64,000 nucleotides of DNA. Source: Sipunculus nudus (lineage: Eukaryota; Annelida; Sipuncula; Golfingiida; Sipunculidae). The DNA is taken from NCBI GenBank assembly GCA_026874595.1, contig CM049322.1, positions 53,039,386 through 53,103,385 on the forward strand, read 5' to 3'. A program made the position numbers and the translations under genes. Below the pieces are notes generated by a model, which saw only the letters and a program-made list of their open reading frames with translations, was not told the origin of the DNA and did not search any database. Each line of letters starts with the position of its first letter. Position 1 is the first letter of the stretch. Positions 50,668 to 61,100 of the stretch are shown in pieces.

Positions 50668-51691
50668 GTCTTTATATATAGAGAGAAAAGTGAACTGAAG
50701 TATACATATGTCCTGGTTAACTTTTTCAATATTTTCGTTAGTTACGAAATCTTCAGTTTCAACTCTCTCAAACTTTAAAATTATTGATGATTTCAGTGAC
50801 GTTGTCTTTTGATAATAGTGGTAACAAATGTATGTTAAAACTCTTATAAATGGTAAATAACAGCACCGAGTACATATAAAATTGCATACGTAACAAATTG
50901 TCATTTAAAGTTAAACTCTGGTGAAAATATAACAGTGTCATGACCATTGACCCTTGTTTTATCTTTTAGGGCTCGAAGATGACCTTGGTCGGGTTATTCG
51001 GAGGAGCGCTGTGCGTCCCTATTCCCGTAATGGCCTTGCAGACGCAGACGATTTCCGGTTCATATGTAGGCAACCAACGCCACCTGACGGAGCTGGCTGA
51101 ACTAGCCGCACAAGGAAAAGTACGGATCTTAATACATGTATACAGAATATTATATTTATCAAAATATAATTATTAACTGGTATGAATAATTTATAAATAT
51201 GTAAAATAATCATAAAATATTTATTAATTAATATTATTAATTAATTCGGGATCGATAATAAATAAAATTTATTACGAATACGATTCGAAATTGTGTTTGT
51301 AGCATGCATTTGATTATACAGATAATAAATTAATCATGGTTTCGAAATCTAACAATTTTTTTACTTGGTAAAACTTAAGTTTATTCTGTTTGTATATGTC
51401 TACATTGTATACATTTACAATGTTGTATGATTATTCAAAATAATGTTGTTGCCGGGCCAAACTATTCAAAAATAACCTTTAAATTTAACTTTTAAATAAC
51501 ATAGTAGTTCAGCTAAGAAAACCTTACTACATACATCTTTTACCCAAAGGGAATACTTTTTGGGGATTATTTTTTTCCAGGTTAAGGGCCCTCCTATGGC
51601 TAATGTGACACTCAGTGACGTAGGTGACGTCATAGCCGATTTGAAACAAGGGAAAAGAACCGGAAGAACGCTCGTTTCACACCTCCAGTAA
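34789..51691 (+). CDS. Zinc-dependent alcohol dehydrogenase, MDR superfamily (10 exons, two alternative first exons)
   Basis: A first exon at 34789-34890 or 37480-37581 is followed by 43030-43141, 44588-44638, 46171-46312, 47953-48113, 49670-49779, 49943-50006, 50436-50551, 50970-51119 and 51581-51691. Either version totals 1119 bp and 372 residues, usual for this family, and all phases match. Catalytic zinc ligands are C41 (GICHTDVHLWEG), H73 and E74 (GHE), and C166 (TCSGITAYNAV). The structural zinc site is C106, C109, C112 and C120, in the classical C-x2-C-x2-C-x7-C spacing. The Rossmann GAGGVG is at 198-203, and E224 at the end of beta-2 suggests NAD(H) over NADP(H). It should interconvert alcohols and aldehydes or ketones in the cytosol, since there is no signal peptide; the exact substrate is unknown. 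It resembles propanol-preferring type ADHs. A convergent paralogue starts its 3' end at 57717. Confidence 0.9.
34891..37479. other. Spacer between the two dehydrogenase first exons
   Basis: No relative of exons 2-10 is seen here, so exon 1a has no private gene body. The spacer holds C runs (35134-35162, 29 bases; 35967-35982, 16 bases), a (TA)n tract at 35499-35547 and an (AAT)n tract at 35807-35843. It also contains a MITE (36298-36617) and a possible hAT-like end (caggggcgg at 36928). Confidence 0.5.
36298..36617. mobile_element. Harbinger-like MITE, copy 1
   Basis: Terminal inverted repeats begin GGCAAAA and continue to GTATGGTTCTCAGGCACCGC on the left, with the complement gtgcctaagaatcatac on the right. 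Both ends are flanked by TTA (36295-36297 and 36618-36620). A three-base TTA duplication fits the PIF/Harbinger TWA target preference. No transposase is present. Confidence 0.75.
37480..37581 (+). CDS. Dehydrogenase first exon 1b
   Basis: 102 bp, 34 codons, from MAVNKRLELDEF to SGGAVLK, then GTAACC (phase 0). It is the nearer of the two first exons to exon 2, and VLK-LHYTGICHTD reads naturally across the junction. Exon 1a would join equally well in frame. Confidence 0.85.
38141..38270 (-). mobile_element. Tigger/pogo-like MITE, truncated copy
   Basis: It starts caatgaaacctcgtcgtttc and contains gtcgaataacccgcttatgt, which is the reverse complement of the interior of the intact copy at 45713-45907. 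The right end is lost in a (TA)n tract. Confidence 0.65.
38345..38580 (+). repeat. tRNA-derived SINE, family 2
   Basis: A clean B-box, gagttcgaatctc at 38382-38394, is followed by the family body ttttcacgattgaccccca. The left part with the A-box is cut by the (TA)n tract. See the copy at 8560. Confidence 0.6.
40028..40405. repeat. TTCGCG-rich inverted-end repeat, copy 1
   Basis: It begins gttggctttattttcgcggg and ends gaaattaaaacccttgcgaa. Internally it has several TTCGCG words and gaacgtttcgcgagggttt. The same layout recurs at 46905-47352, and the two ends are imperfect inverted repeats. A shortened relative follows at 40452-40525 and another lies at 59560-59625. Confidence 0.65.
41566..41902. 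mobile_element. Harbinger-like MITE, copy 2
   Basis: The inverted ends extend from GGCCAAAATAAAAAAAAGG through GTATGGTTCTCAGGCAC, with gtgcctgagaaccatacctt and ttggcc on the right. TTA target duplications lie at 41563-41565 and 41903-41905. The interior carries gcgggcgggcgc near the left end and gcgggcggtgcc at the right end. This is the best preserved of the three copies. Confidence 0.8.
42509..42682. mobile_element. Tigger/pogo-like MITE, variant
   Basis: The left end CAGTAGAAACTCCGAATTACGG and the right end, complement CAGTGGAATCTCTCCTTACG, form imperfect inverted repeats around a 174-bp element with no coding capacity. It is a different subfamily from the copy at 45713. Confidence 0.6.
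43030..43141 (+). CDS. Dehydrogenase exon 2 (catalytic Cys)
   Basis: The acceptor ttttctcag precedes it. It encodes LHYTGICHTDVHLWEG to AAKIL plus one G, phase 1. C41 of GIC is the first catalytic zinc ligand. Confidence 0.9.
43544..43620. repeat. (TA)n(GT)n compound microsatellite
   Basis: About 25 TA units are followed by 13 GT units, inside dehydrogenase intron 2. Confidence 0.9.
43713..43995. mobile_element. Harbinger-like MITE, copy 3
   Basis: The inverted ends are GGCCCAAAAAATAAAGGTA with TGGTTCTCAGGCAC, and gtgcctgagaaccataccttt up to ttgcc. TTA duplications lie at 43710-43712 and 43996-43998. It inserted in intron 2 and is followed by a (TTA)n-rich stretch to about 44155. Confidence 0.8.
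44588..44638 (+). CDS. Dehydrogenase exon 3 (GHE motif)
   Basis: A 51-bp microexon, phase 1 to phase 1, encoding GHEMSGEIHSLGADAKK. H73 and E74 are the remaining first-shell catalytic zinc residues of the GHE motif. Confidence 0.9.
44685..44823. repeat. (TA)n(GA)n compound microsatellite
   Basis: Interrupted TA runs at 44685-44795 pass into about 14 GA units at 44796-44823, inside intron 3. Confidence 0.85.
45643..45712. repeat. (TA)n microsatellite
   Basis: A pure TA run directly abuts the left end of the Tigger/pogo-like MITE, whose preferred target is TA. A C run (45566-45580) lies just before it. Confidence 0.9.
45713..45907. mobile_element. Tigger/pogo-like MITE, intact copy
   Basis: The left end CAGTGAAACCTCGTTGTGTC and the complement of the right end, CAGTGAAACCTCGTTTTGTC, form long inverted repeats flanked by TA on both sides. 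The 195-bp interior has nested smaller inverted repeats (tcgatataagcgggtt and its complement-like partner) but no frame. The ends are those expected of pogo/Tigger elements. Confidence 0.8.
46171..46312 (+). CDS. Dehydrogenase exon 4 (structural zinc site)
   Basis: 142 bp between a gatattgcag acceptor and a GTAAGT donor. It encodes DSKLQVGDRVIVYPWPG, then the four-cysteine loop CGECGLCKVGDTVIC, and ends LAVDGG. Confidence 0.9.
46905..47352. repeat. TTCGCG-rich inverted-end repeat, copy 2
   Basis: It matches the element at 40028 along its length: gttggctttatttttgcgag, gaacgtttcgcgagggta, gggccagtttcga, and the end acattcgcgaatatcccgaa. Left end and complemented right end begin gttggctttattttt and gttgccttttttatt. 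Confidence 0.65.
47953..48113 (+). CDS. Dehydrogenase exon 5 (third catalytic zinc ligand)
   Basis: 161 bp encoding YQTYVSVSRVALLHP to EKFVKAN plus one G. C166 in the IMTCSGITAYNAV segment is the third catalytic zinc ligand. The donor is GTTGGT, weaker than the others. The minus-strand paralogue has an exon of the same length. Confidence 0.88.
49670..49779 (+). CDS. Dehydrogenase exon 6 (Rossmann nucleotide-binding motif)
   Basis: 110 bp encoding SATLLIAGAGGVGLWGIE to TIAVAEIS. It carries GAGGVG and the acidic residue E224 after beta-2. It shares 25 of 36 residues with the paralogous exon at 61255-61364. Confidence 0.92.
49943..50006 (+). CDS. Dehydrogenase exon 7
   Basis: 64 bp, phase 0 to phase 1, encoding DTKFPAAREAGADKTVLWNPK. 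It matches the 64-bp minus-strand exon at 60934-60997. Confidence 0.9.
50436..50551 (+). CDS. Dehydrogenase exon 8
   Basis: 116 bp encoding APEENAAKTKEEIGG, then VHAAVDFVGAASTSQ, to LSCLVA. AVDFVG is the beta-strand following the coenzyme cleft. Confidence 0.9.
50608..50664. repeat. (TA)n microsatellite
   Basis: A pure TA run inside intron 8, 56 bases after the donor at 50552. Confidence 0.9.
50970..51119 (+). CDS. Dehydrogenase exon 9
   Basis: 150 bp, phase 0 at both ends, encoding GSKMTLVGLFGGALCVP, then QTISGSYVGNQRHLTELAEL to AAQGK. GSYVGNQRHL is the segment that closes over the coenzyme in this family. Confidence 0.92.
51581..51691 (+). CDS. Dehydrogenase exon 10 (stop)
   Basis: Its acceptor follows an 11-base pyrimidine tract (ttattttttccag). 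It encodes VKGPPMANVTLSD and ends GRTLVSHLQ with TAA at 51689-51691. No canonical AATAAA is seen in the next few hundred bases. Confidence 0.9.
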   Translation, partial: VKGPPMANVTLSDVGDVIADLKQGKRTGRTLVSHLQ

Positions 51692-52637
51692 ACGAGAAGG
51701 ATCAAAATACCAATCACGGCTACTTCGGATTTCAGCCTATTGTGATCGTATTTGTTATGAATCCAAACGGAAAGTTTGCGGAATGAAATATTCTCGAACC
51801 GTAATCTTAAAATCAGGCTTGATCAATCAGTTATTCAGGCATGTAAGATAAGCCATGGATTGGCATTCACATAGAAGGCAATGCACTATGGGTATCGCTT
51901 AATGGACCACTCTCCCGCCGCCTGCCTATCAGCCGAGGAAACCCGGAAAAGATTTCGGATTTCGCTCTTCTTGCATTAATTAACGTTTACTTAGAGTTCA
52001 TGGGTATAAGGTCGTTGCGCACGCGTAATAAGTACTTCCTCTTTGGTTCACTTCAGGGTAGTCGATTGAAATGAACATATTGAATGAAAAATCTCGGAAA
52101 ATTGCTGATGATCAACATGCAAAATGAACAAGTGAAATTATTTTTGAAACTGTGATGAAAAGTGCAATACGCATTACCCGAAGAAATGGAAAACGAGATT
52201 GCTATGAGTAGGTCTGTAAGGTCACATGGCTTGCCATATTTGCATATTACGTGACAAGCAGGGATTTTTATCAAGCATCGCGTATATTTGATTTATTAGT
52301 ATCATGTCGTTGCAACATAGAATACTCGATAATAAATCTGGCATATCTATTTCAAAAACATTTTGATGTATCCTTCCAAGTGTTAGTGTTTTTGTTCTTC
52401 CTCTCATTTGAGTTGTAGGAGTCACGTGGTATAGTCAATATATCATACGCGGGACAAAATAGTATTTTGTTTAACTCGTCATAATAAGTGTATGACCGTG
52501 TCCTGAGAATGCAACACTAAAACACAGTTCAAGCGTTTTACAGCAAAAATATTACATTCCGTCTGGTAGACTTACTAGAAGAAATTTGAGTGGGAAAATG
52601 GTAGTTTCGAGGTCAATCATAACACATTATCTCTCTA

Positions 52638-52734
<97 letters not shown>

Positions 52735-52934
52735 TAAATATTATTATTATTATTATTATTATTATTGTTGTTGTTGTTGTAATGACAAATTGGGTTTTCG
52801 ATTAAATGAAAACTTTAATATTTAATATATTTAATTCATTAACAGATCATACTTCAGTCTGAGTGTGCACAAGATTACTACAACATAAACTTCATCGTAA
52901 ACCGATTATCACATTCAACTTTTGTATTCCATAG

Positions 52935-53020
52935 CACGCTCAGGTGCATCGGTGTCATACAAGTTTTATCTTTCACTCGCCATGGTGATGAACTTTCACG
53001 CGTTGACGACCTCTGACCCC
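52935..53020 (+). other. Candidate orphan exon (low confidence)
   Basis: A ttgtattccatag acceptor and a GTAAGT donor bound 86 bp. One frame is open throughout and contains ATG 52982 in a strong ccATGG context, giving YKFYLSLAMVMNFHALTTSDP, faintly signal-peptide-like. A second frame contains FTRHGDE but stops before the donor. No partner exon is found. Confidence 0.2.
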
Positions 53021-56000
53021 GTAAGTCTTCATTAATCTCCCGCATTTCAATTGTAGAATAAAATTATAATAGAAGTAATATTTATGTTCGCCTGAATATT
53101 AGTAGAACAAAGTTATAAGGTACAAATGAACTGACTCGTCCTTTTACCAGATGGCAAAACGTTATTAAAGGAACCTTTTGTAGACAAAATATATATTATA
53201 TACATAAAATATAGCGTATTCTCCTGAAAACATTACGGTATCTGTCAATAGATCATGCTTAAATCGTTTGCGTACTCCTGTACAAAAGTGTAATTAAGCC
53301 TGCACCGGAGGCGATCAGTGGCCCGAAGTATAAACATCGCGCAAGCCACCTGATGGCCTTACCGCGCAACTTCACAAATCAAGATTTTCCAAGCTTACAG
53401 CTGATGTTTCTTCCGTGTATATACTTTCTTATTGATTTTCCTTGTTTGGAAATTGTCTGCAAGAGGGATCCCTGGTCACGCAGTTTTGTTACGATAAACA
53501 GACACGCGTGGGCTGCTTACTCACACACAGACCCATGACAACGTATAAAACAGGTGACCTGGAGATATTAAGCTCTTGTGCCGGGTTGGTTTTGAATGGA
53601 AATGTATTAATCAGCGACACTGAGCACATAAGGTGGGATGATATACATACTATTGTAAACGAATATGAACCTTTACAGAAACTGATGGAGATAAAATTAT
53701 CAGAAGTTTGAACCTTTATCAGGCCGCTTTTTTAGCAAGGACGGTTGCCTGCTGATTAAGCGGAATCTTGGCCTGACAGAACTGTACTGGAAATCAGTGA
53801 AATTATATGGAATATTACCCTTTCTTGTACCGGGACTGTTAAGCTGTGATAGACTCTGTTGTTTCCCGATTAATTTTAACTAACTGAGGATTAAAGGAAA
53901 ATCTGGAACATCTTCCCTACACACACTTGGCAGGGACACACCTGTCATCGTTCTCCACACTTAGAGATTACATACAGGTATTCCTGAGGTAGTGCCACCG
54001 TAAATAATAATATAGATTCAATGAATCTCATGAAACATGGGATCCTAAAAACATGGTTTCAAGTTTGTAGTTCTTAATTATTCCTTTCCAGTAAACGCTT
54101 GCAAGCACAATGAAGCACGACTCGGGGGTTGATCCCCCCCCCCCCCCCTTCCGACATATATATATATCTGGGAACTAGAATATTACACTCTGTATACCAA
54201 AAAACAGACACGGATTTTAATCAGAATGCTTTATTCATATCCCAGAAAGAACCACTGCAGCTTATAGATGTATGTTCAAATATATGGGATCCCACCCAAA
54301 GCCATATATGCGAACCCTACTGATTTAAGCTGTAGCCCATCGATTTAGAGAGTCTGAAATACCTATCGCTTACTCGTCTCATTCTTATTTTTACCGAAAT
54401 ATACGTTGAACAATGAATTTGGTTAGTTTTTAAGCATACATCACTCGCAGACTTTGTTGTCAACAATTTATTGAAGAGTATGAAGGCAGCGCAGCTTACA
54501 AGCAAAGTGTGTTACCATAATATTTTCGGCAGATTCCAATCGCAGCAATTGCTTCATAAAACATAAGATACAGTGAGGCGCCGGTTATCTGAACTCCTCG
54601 GAGGAAAGAGTTTTGTTCGGATAAACGGGATTTCGGATAAACGTTTGTGTTTAAAATACAAGCACGGCGCTCTTGTCATTAACCTTGTGTTCATAGTAGA
54701 GTGTAATGGGCTTCGACATTAGCTATATATAGCAGAATTTAATCAAAAGGGATCAAAATGGAAAATTCTTTATTAAATAGCTGTTTCTTAATATACCATG
54801 GCAAACCTAATGTTCACTTGAATGTTTAATATTCCGATCAACCTTTGCAGTTATGTCAAATTAGAAGTGTCATTGAATTACCAGTAAATAACTCGTTAAA
54901 CGTGTCGGCGTTCCACATGACACGTCTTTCGTCTAAATTATGCAAGGCCTCTGTGGACGAACATTGCTGCGGGTTCCTTTTTTTTTCTTTATCATTATAA
55001 GATAGTGTTTGAATTCTGTTTATTTATCAGTTCCCCAAAATAGATGAATGGGTGAATTCAGGACCCTATCTGTACAAGACTACGGACTTTCCGAGAATTA
55101 CATTCATGTTCAACTTAATTACTAATATATTAATATGTACTGAATAAATTATGATATAACGCCACGAGAAAGATTCAAATAATAATTTACAGCTAAATAT
55201 GTATAGTTATACTATATCTGCATTTAATCATCATTCTCAAATCCTGATATATATTAAGTAGACCTTACGTATTTCAGTTGCTTGCTTAAGGTGCTATTTA
55301 TGATGAAGAGATTAATAGCCCTATACTTACAAGAAGCAATGCAATACATATAACATCTACAAAAACAAAAAAAGGAAATACACTGTGTGGAGATCTTTAA
55401 TGATAATACATACAAAGTTGATATATCAGGGTTGTTGAGGTTTGTGGGGGAAATCCCCGTCCAGTGGGGTTCAACTTATTGTGCATGTATCTAAATGCTA
55501 ACTGCGACCAACAGGGGTATAATTATAGGATAAACGGTTTTAAAATGACCCTCAGAAATGATGTAAAAGATTTGGAAAATAATACGCAGTTACGACAAAA
55601 TAACAAACCATTTCTTAGCATAATGTTTATACACATTACAGATTCTGGCACTGGGCTGTTTTTCCTGATTTAACGTGAGGGAAGTCAGCTATGTGTTTCA
55701 GTTTGTTGTGAAAGCATATAAGAATTCAGTTTTAAAGTTATTTAAATACTTAATGCTTGAATATTTTATTGGAGGTTACCACCTCAATTTTTTAATGCTA
55801 GCCTAACTAACCAGATACACCTGCAGAATTCCATTCAGGATTCTGGCCACATGACATGGAAGAAACACACATTTCCTTGAAAGTTATATTTTGGTGTTAA
55901 CTAGGCCCGGTGACTACCGCATCTGCTCTACCCCTAGACCTTCAGAAGCCGGTCAACATTATAATCTGACCCTGCGTTGCATTATTTCAGGTTTTTTTAA

Positions 56001-56059
56001 CACACTGTAATTTGTAATCAATTAATCTTTTGTAATGTTTTCCATAATAAACAAAGCAG

Positions 56060-56250
56060 ATGACCCTTCTTGGACTGGCTTCCGTGCTCTAGGGGGAGAT
56101 CACGACTTTCAGCCGAGGAAGTGGGGTTTTTTTTCACGGTCGGCCCCCACCCAGGGTGGACGTTCTTGTGTTTCACTCACAAACAAGGCCGCCTCTAAGG
56201 GGGTTTCTCGGTGTCATAACCTACTAATTTAATGACACAGGAGTGGTAAA
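56060..56250 (+). repeat. tRNA-derived SINE, family 2
   Basis: The B-box is eroded (gagatcacgactttcagcc), but the body (tttcacggtcggccccca and cttgtgtttcactcac) matches the copies at 8560 and 38345. Confidence 0.5.
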
Positions 56251-57364
56251 CCTTGCTGGGTTGACGCACTGAATTATAGCTTTTGAGCCCCTCTCACGTA
56301 CATCTAGGCCGGAATGGCATTCTGCAGGTTTGTAGAGTACTTAGTTAAGCACGAAATAAAAATTTAAGGATTTACCCCTTCAACCAAATATATATGTCTA
56401 CTTTTGTGCGTCTCATTTTTTTTATAAAAAAAAGGATGACCCTTCACGTGCTGATTACACATGTATTGAAAGATGTGTTGTCGATTCGGTAGATACGGTA
56501 GATATCAGCACCCTTTACAGGCAATAAATAAAGTCTACTTCAAGATCAAGTGTACACCATAAATATATATATCAAGATAGTGGACCCCTTCATATCAGGA
56601 ATCATGAGAGTTGTCACACGGAGCATGGAGATAAAGTGTAAGACAGGAGGTCTTTATTGGAAATGAGATGGTAATTTAGAGAAATAATCCATTCAAAAAA
56701 TATCCAGATAAGATAAAAAGAAACTATTCTTAAGATACACATTTTTTTCGCATCGGGATAAGCGAGATGAGAAAAAACTGTGGTACGCTTTTAAACAATG
56801 GGAGTTACTTTTTAAATGTTAAATTCTAATGAAACACATTATAGAAAAAGGTGTCCAATCGCTTGCGGCTTGGTCATTTTTTATAATTCATTATGAAAAA
56901 TTTTGACCTAGTAAGGATCAATTGCTTTGATTATTTTGTTCCAAATTCCAAACACTTTAAACTGTTAAGTTTTACTGAAGGCTGCAGTTTCACATACTGG
57001 CACATGGAAAAAAATGCATTCTTCTTGTTCTGTAATGATGCACATCTAGAATTTTGCAAAATGAATCATATACAATTATGGATAGCCTTTCTTAATTAAC
57101 ATTATTCATAAATAAACCAACCCTACAATTGTTGATTGTGTTTCTTCCTCTCTGGTGAGGTAAACCCATGATATATTTTAACGTGCAGTTGCCCCCTGTT
57201 TGTGCAATTTTAAACGGAAAATATATAGTTATAATTCTACTTTGGTGCAGTTCCCTTTTTAAAAGTTTTGTTCTAGTTACAAATTAAAAAAAAATACATT
57301 AATACCCATAAGTAAAAACTCGAATTTCATAAATCTCTCATATTCACTCAAATGCACGAATTAA

Positions 57365-57490
57365 AGAACCTGGGAATATGGGCCGAAAAAGTGAATGAAA
57401 ACACGGTTTAAGAAAACTCCCACAGTAGGAACCCGACCACGTGGCGGAGGTTAACATTCATTAAAATGGAGATTTCTATTTACACCAGTT
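57365..57490 (+). repeat. Dispersed repeat, copy 1
   Basis: The segment gggaatatgggccgaaaaag...gtgaatg...acacggttt...cacgtggc recurs at 58725-58830 as gggaatatgggccgaatatg...acgggttg...gcacatggc. Confidence 0.55.
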
Positions 57491-57716
57491 TCTGAATGTA
57501 AATTAGGATGATTTATGATTGCGTTATTGTGACCATTTCATTCAAGGTGAATCTAATTAACCAGAAAATTCATTCTGGTTACACAATATCTGTTCAGGCC
57601 GAGTGGTGTCTTCAGGAAACGTGGTCCTTATCAAGGTCCCGTGTTCAGATAACAGGTAACGTGATCTATCTCAGTGTCACGTGTTCGGTCATCATGTGAC
57701 GTCATGCATTTCCAGG

Positions 57717-57854
57717 TTACAGGCTATATCTGTTTCTGCTCATTTGCAGATTATGATCTATAACAGCACGGCCAATCCTCGTTCCTTTTTTTAGCTCCAT
57801 CAATACCGTGAAAGTGTCCTCCAAGGCAACGTGATAAATAGGCGGACCTTTAAT
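57717..57854 (-). CDS. Dehydrogenase paralogue last exon (stop)
   Basis: 138 bp after a ttttttttcag acceptor. IKGPPIYHVALEDTFTVLM aligns with VKGPPMANVTLSDVGDVIA of the other copy. The frame runs nine residues past the paralogue's end, to a TAA at 57719-57717. Confidence 0.85.
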   Translation of the reverse strand: MKGPPIYHVALEDTFTVLMELKKGTRIGRAVIDHNLQMSRNRYSL

Positions 57855-58073
57855 CTGAAAAAAATAACGGTTTTCTATGGATGAACTAATAGTTCCATCG
57901 AATAATGAATGTTTTCTCAGCTGAAAATTATGTTTCATGTATTATAAAAATTAAAGATTAAATATTTTCAATGTTTTATCACTAATAACTGGTGTTGTTA
58001 TATCAGGAGACCATAAATTGGCCCCAAATCTAGGTCCCCCTATTACAGGTAGATTGGTTTGCCTTTATGACTA

Positions 58074-58138
<65 letters not shown>

Positions 58139-61100
58139 CATACATTTCTAGCTAATCTCCCTCCACCTTTTTATTTGCCGCCATGTCCATCAGTTCTACC
58201 ATCTGTCCCTGTGTACCCACGACGGACCCCGTCAGTGAGTTGGCCTTTAGAATGAGCTGCTGAGTGTCGACTTGTAGTGAGCTACCCATCAGACCCACCA
58301 TCACCATCTGTCCGTCCTGTAATGACACAGGGTGAAAGATAAAGCTAGAGCGCATACCTCCGCTACAGTCAAATATACCTAAAACACCTCACCATTGTAA
58401 TAGTCTTTCGACCAAAACTTCGAATCCATTTTGTTTCCATTGAGATTACAAATATGTATACCCTGCCTGCTCGACTCAATTTTGAATCTATTTTGGTTCC
58501 GCCAGGAGGGTATATGCATTCATCCCCGCGCGCGTGTGCGTGTGTTAGTGTGTGTGTGTAAGCGTGTTAACAATATAATTCACGAAATCAGGAAATTTTT
58601 CAAAATATTTCGGGGATTGGCCATTGTAGAATCGATTAATTTTTATTGTGGATTCGACACAAGATCCGGATTCAGGAACTTCATCAAAGAATATTCACAA
58701 ATGTAGAGTAACTTATGCATGATCGAACCCGGGAATATGGGCCGAATATGTGAATGCAATTACGGGTTGCGGAGCATCCAACAAACGGGATCCCGCACAT
58801 GGCACAGGCTTGCATTCCTTAGAGCATAAATTTCTAGTTAACAGATATTTTGCCTATTCTAATAACTGTGCATTTTTCACTGAAATGCGTCTGTCACTTT
58901 TTATGATTCTTTACGGTTTCAGGTTCCAGCGAGGTTATTTTGTGGGAATCTTAAAGAGTTAAATACACGAACTGTAAGAAACATGACGCTTGTGATAACG
59001 TCAATATGAAAGATAATGTATTTTGAATGATTTCACAACACAAAGCTAAATTCTTCACGACATATATTTTGCAACATATAGCTCAATGTTTTAACAAATA
59101 CAGCTAAACATTGTTTGAAAACACATCTAAACAAATTACGACCTACGACTTTACATTTTATGACATACACATATTCATTTTACAACATTCAAATGGAAAT
59201 TTAACGACATTGAGAAGACTTACACATTTTTTTACAAAAGGTGAAAAGATGAGGTAAAGATAAAAATCAGTCTGCACAACTATGCAAAATTGAAAATAAA
59301 ACTATCTTACCGGTATTATCCCTGACTCAGTGGAACATTCAAAACACGATACTGTACAAGAAAATCTGTTTCCACTCACCGGTTCCAGAGAACGGAAGAA
59401 GGCTGTGGAGGTAGATGAATGGCCGACGAAGTCCAATATGACGTGTATCCCACCTAGAGCTTCTTTTACAGCCACCGCTTTTTCATCTGTGTCACCTGTA
59501 TTATGACAGATCACAAATTAAACGAACATAACACATACTTTGGTTGGCATAATATTCGTCGGGTTCAATTTTTTTAGATTCTCTAGTGTTTCGCGAGGGT
59601 TTCCTTTAACGCGATCTTTCCACAGTGTAACATACACAGAACATATCAATTTTAATACCAATAATTGATTACACGCACAAAATCGTCATAATTGTCATAA
59701 ACCTCTCTGGATATTGAAGCCGAGTACGCAGAATCTAGTTAATTTTTTGCAGAAACTTAAAATATATTAAATTACTTACACTATCAATCTTTGATTTACG
59801 GGTAACATAAATATATGTTAGTATTTATAAATATATATATATAATATATATAGAGATAACATAGATGATATGTCAATAAGCCTGTAGTATAAATAACTTT
59901 ATATACAAAAGTGTGTTTTAGGGGTCTTATTCACAATTTTTATTTTCATTATTTTACGTGATGATCGTGACTTTGAAAGCCTAGTGAACAATATGCAAAC
60001 ACGGTACCTACCGAACTATTTAAAGTACTTCAATATAAGTAAAATATTTTCCACAGAATATCTCCGTAATAGTGATGAAAATAAAGGATCAAATTTAAAA
60101 AAAAAATAGTTAAGGATTGAATTAAAGTCGGATAATAAAAATGATAACAGACATGTGGCTAAATTAATTTGTCAGATTTCAGGCAACAATTCATGATGTC
60201 CTAAAATATTCTGTGATTTTTGTGATCAAATCTATTTTTCAGTTTTTGGATTTGAAATTTCTCCTGATAATTAACCAAAATAAAACACGCATTATGTATA
60301 AATCCAAAGATTTAAAAATAATATTGAATTTTGGAATTATATGAAATGTAACAACACAAATAAATAAAGAATACCGTAAGCATGTGAGAAGAGGGGAGAA
60401 TAGTGCAATCGAATGCGGTTTGCGTGAGTAAAATTTCCCTTTTACAGGTTTCCCAATATTTTTCCCAATACTTTTGAACTGACACATGCAGAAATTGTGT
60501 ATATAACTGGTTTCGTAAAGGCACTGTTTTGTTAACCCGGTTCTCGTCATTGTTTCAATGACTTTTTATTATAATACTCCTTTTACTCCGCACTAGCGAC
60601 ACCTTCCGTCGATGAATGAAAGTGATTATCTGGGCGGGGTAACCATGTTAGAGAGAGGTCGCATTTAGTTAAACATTAGATTATTACATTGATTATCCTC
60701 AGCATCATAAATGACGAGTCTGTGTGTTTCCCTTTCACCGCCTGTCGCTATCTCTCTATATACTTGACCATTCAAGATGGGTGGGGTCAGTGAGCTGACC
60801 CCAACGCAGCAACCGATTGGCCAAGCCCGTGAAATGCGCATGTACATGGAAGACCAGTATTTAACTTTAATCTTAAGTGGCCAGAAGTCACGTGCTTGCA
60901 AAATGCGCAATCCAAATGGTATATTGTACTGACCGTGTGGATCCCAAAGAAAGGTTTTATCTGCCCCGGCCGCCATTGCTGCTGGTAACTTGGTATCCTG
61001 AATATAAAAGACTGAGTTTGAAAAAATAAAGTTAAAAACGGATCTGTATAGTGGTGCCATCTGGCGAGTGAATTGTTGACTGGTTATTCAAATGGAATTG

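Larger units (their letters stand above)
51692..57716. other. Spacer between the convergent dehydrogenase genes
   Basis: The two 3' ends face each other across about 6 kb. The spacer holds a (CT)n(TA)n(TTA)n compound microsatellite (52631-52765), a weak orphan exon (52935-53020), a C run (54134-54148), a pogo-like end at 54571, a SINE (56060-56250) and a dispersed repeat (57365-57490). No confident gene is present. Confidence 0.5.

Noticed and set aside
52936-53016. FTRHGDE motif suggesting a histidine acid phosphatase
   Set aside because: The frame stops at TGA just before the donor, the rest of the domain is absent, and a second frame is the one open through the exon.
53353-53711. Two overlapping open frames of 61 and 89 codons
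   Set aside because: No domain, no paired splice sites and no similarity to anything in the window; kept as unassigned.
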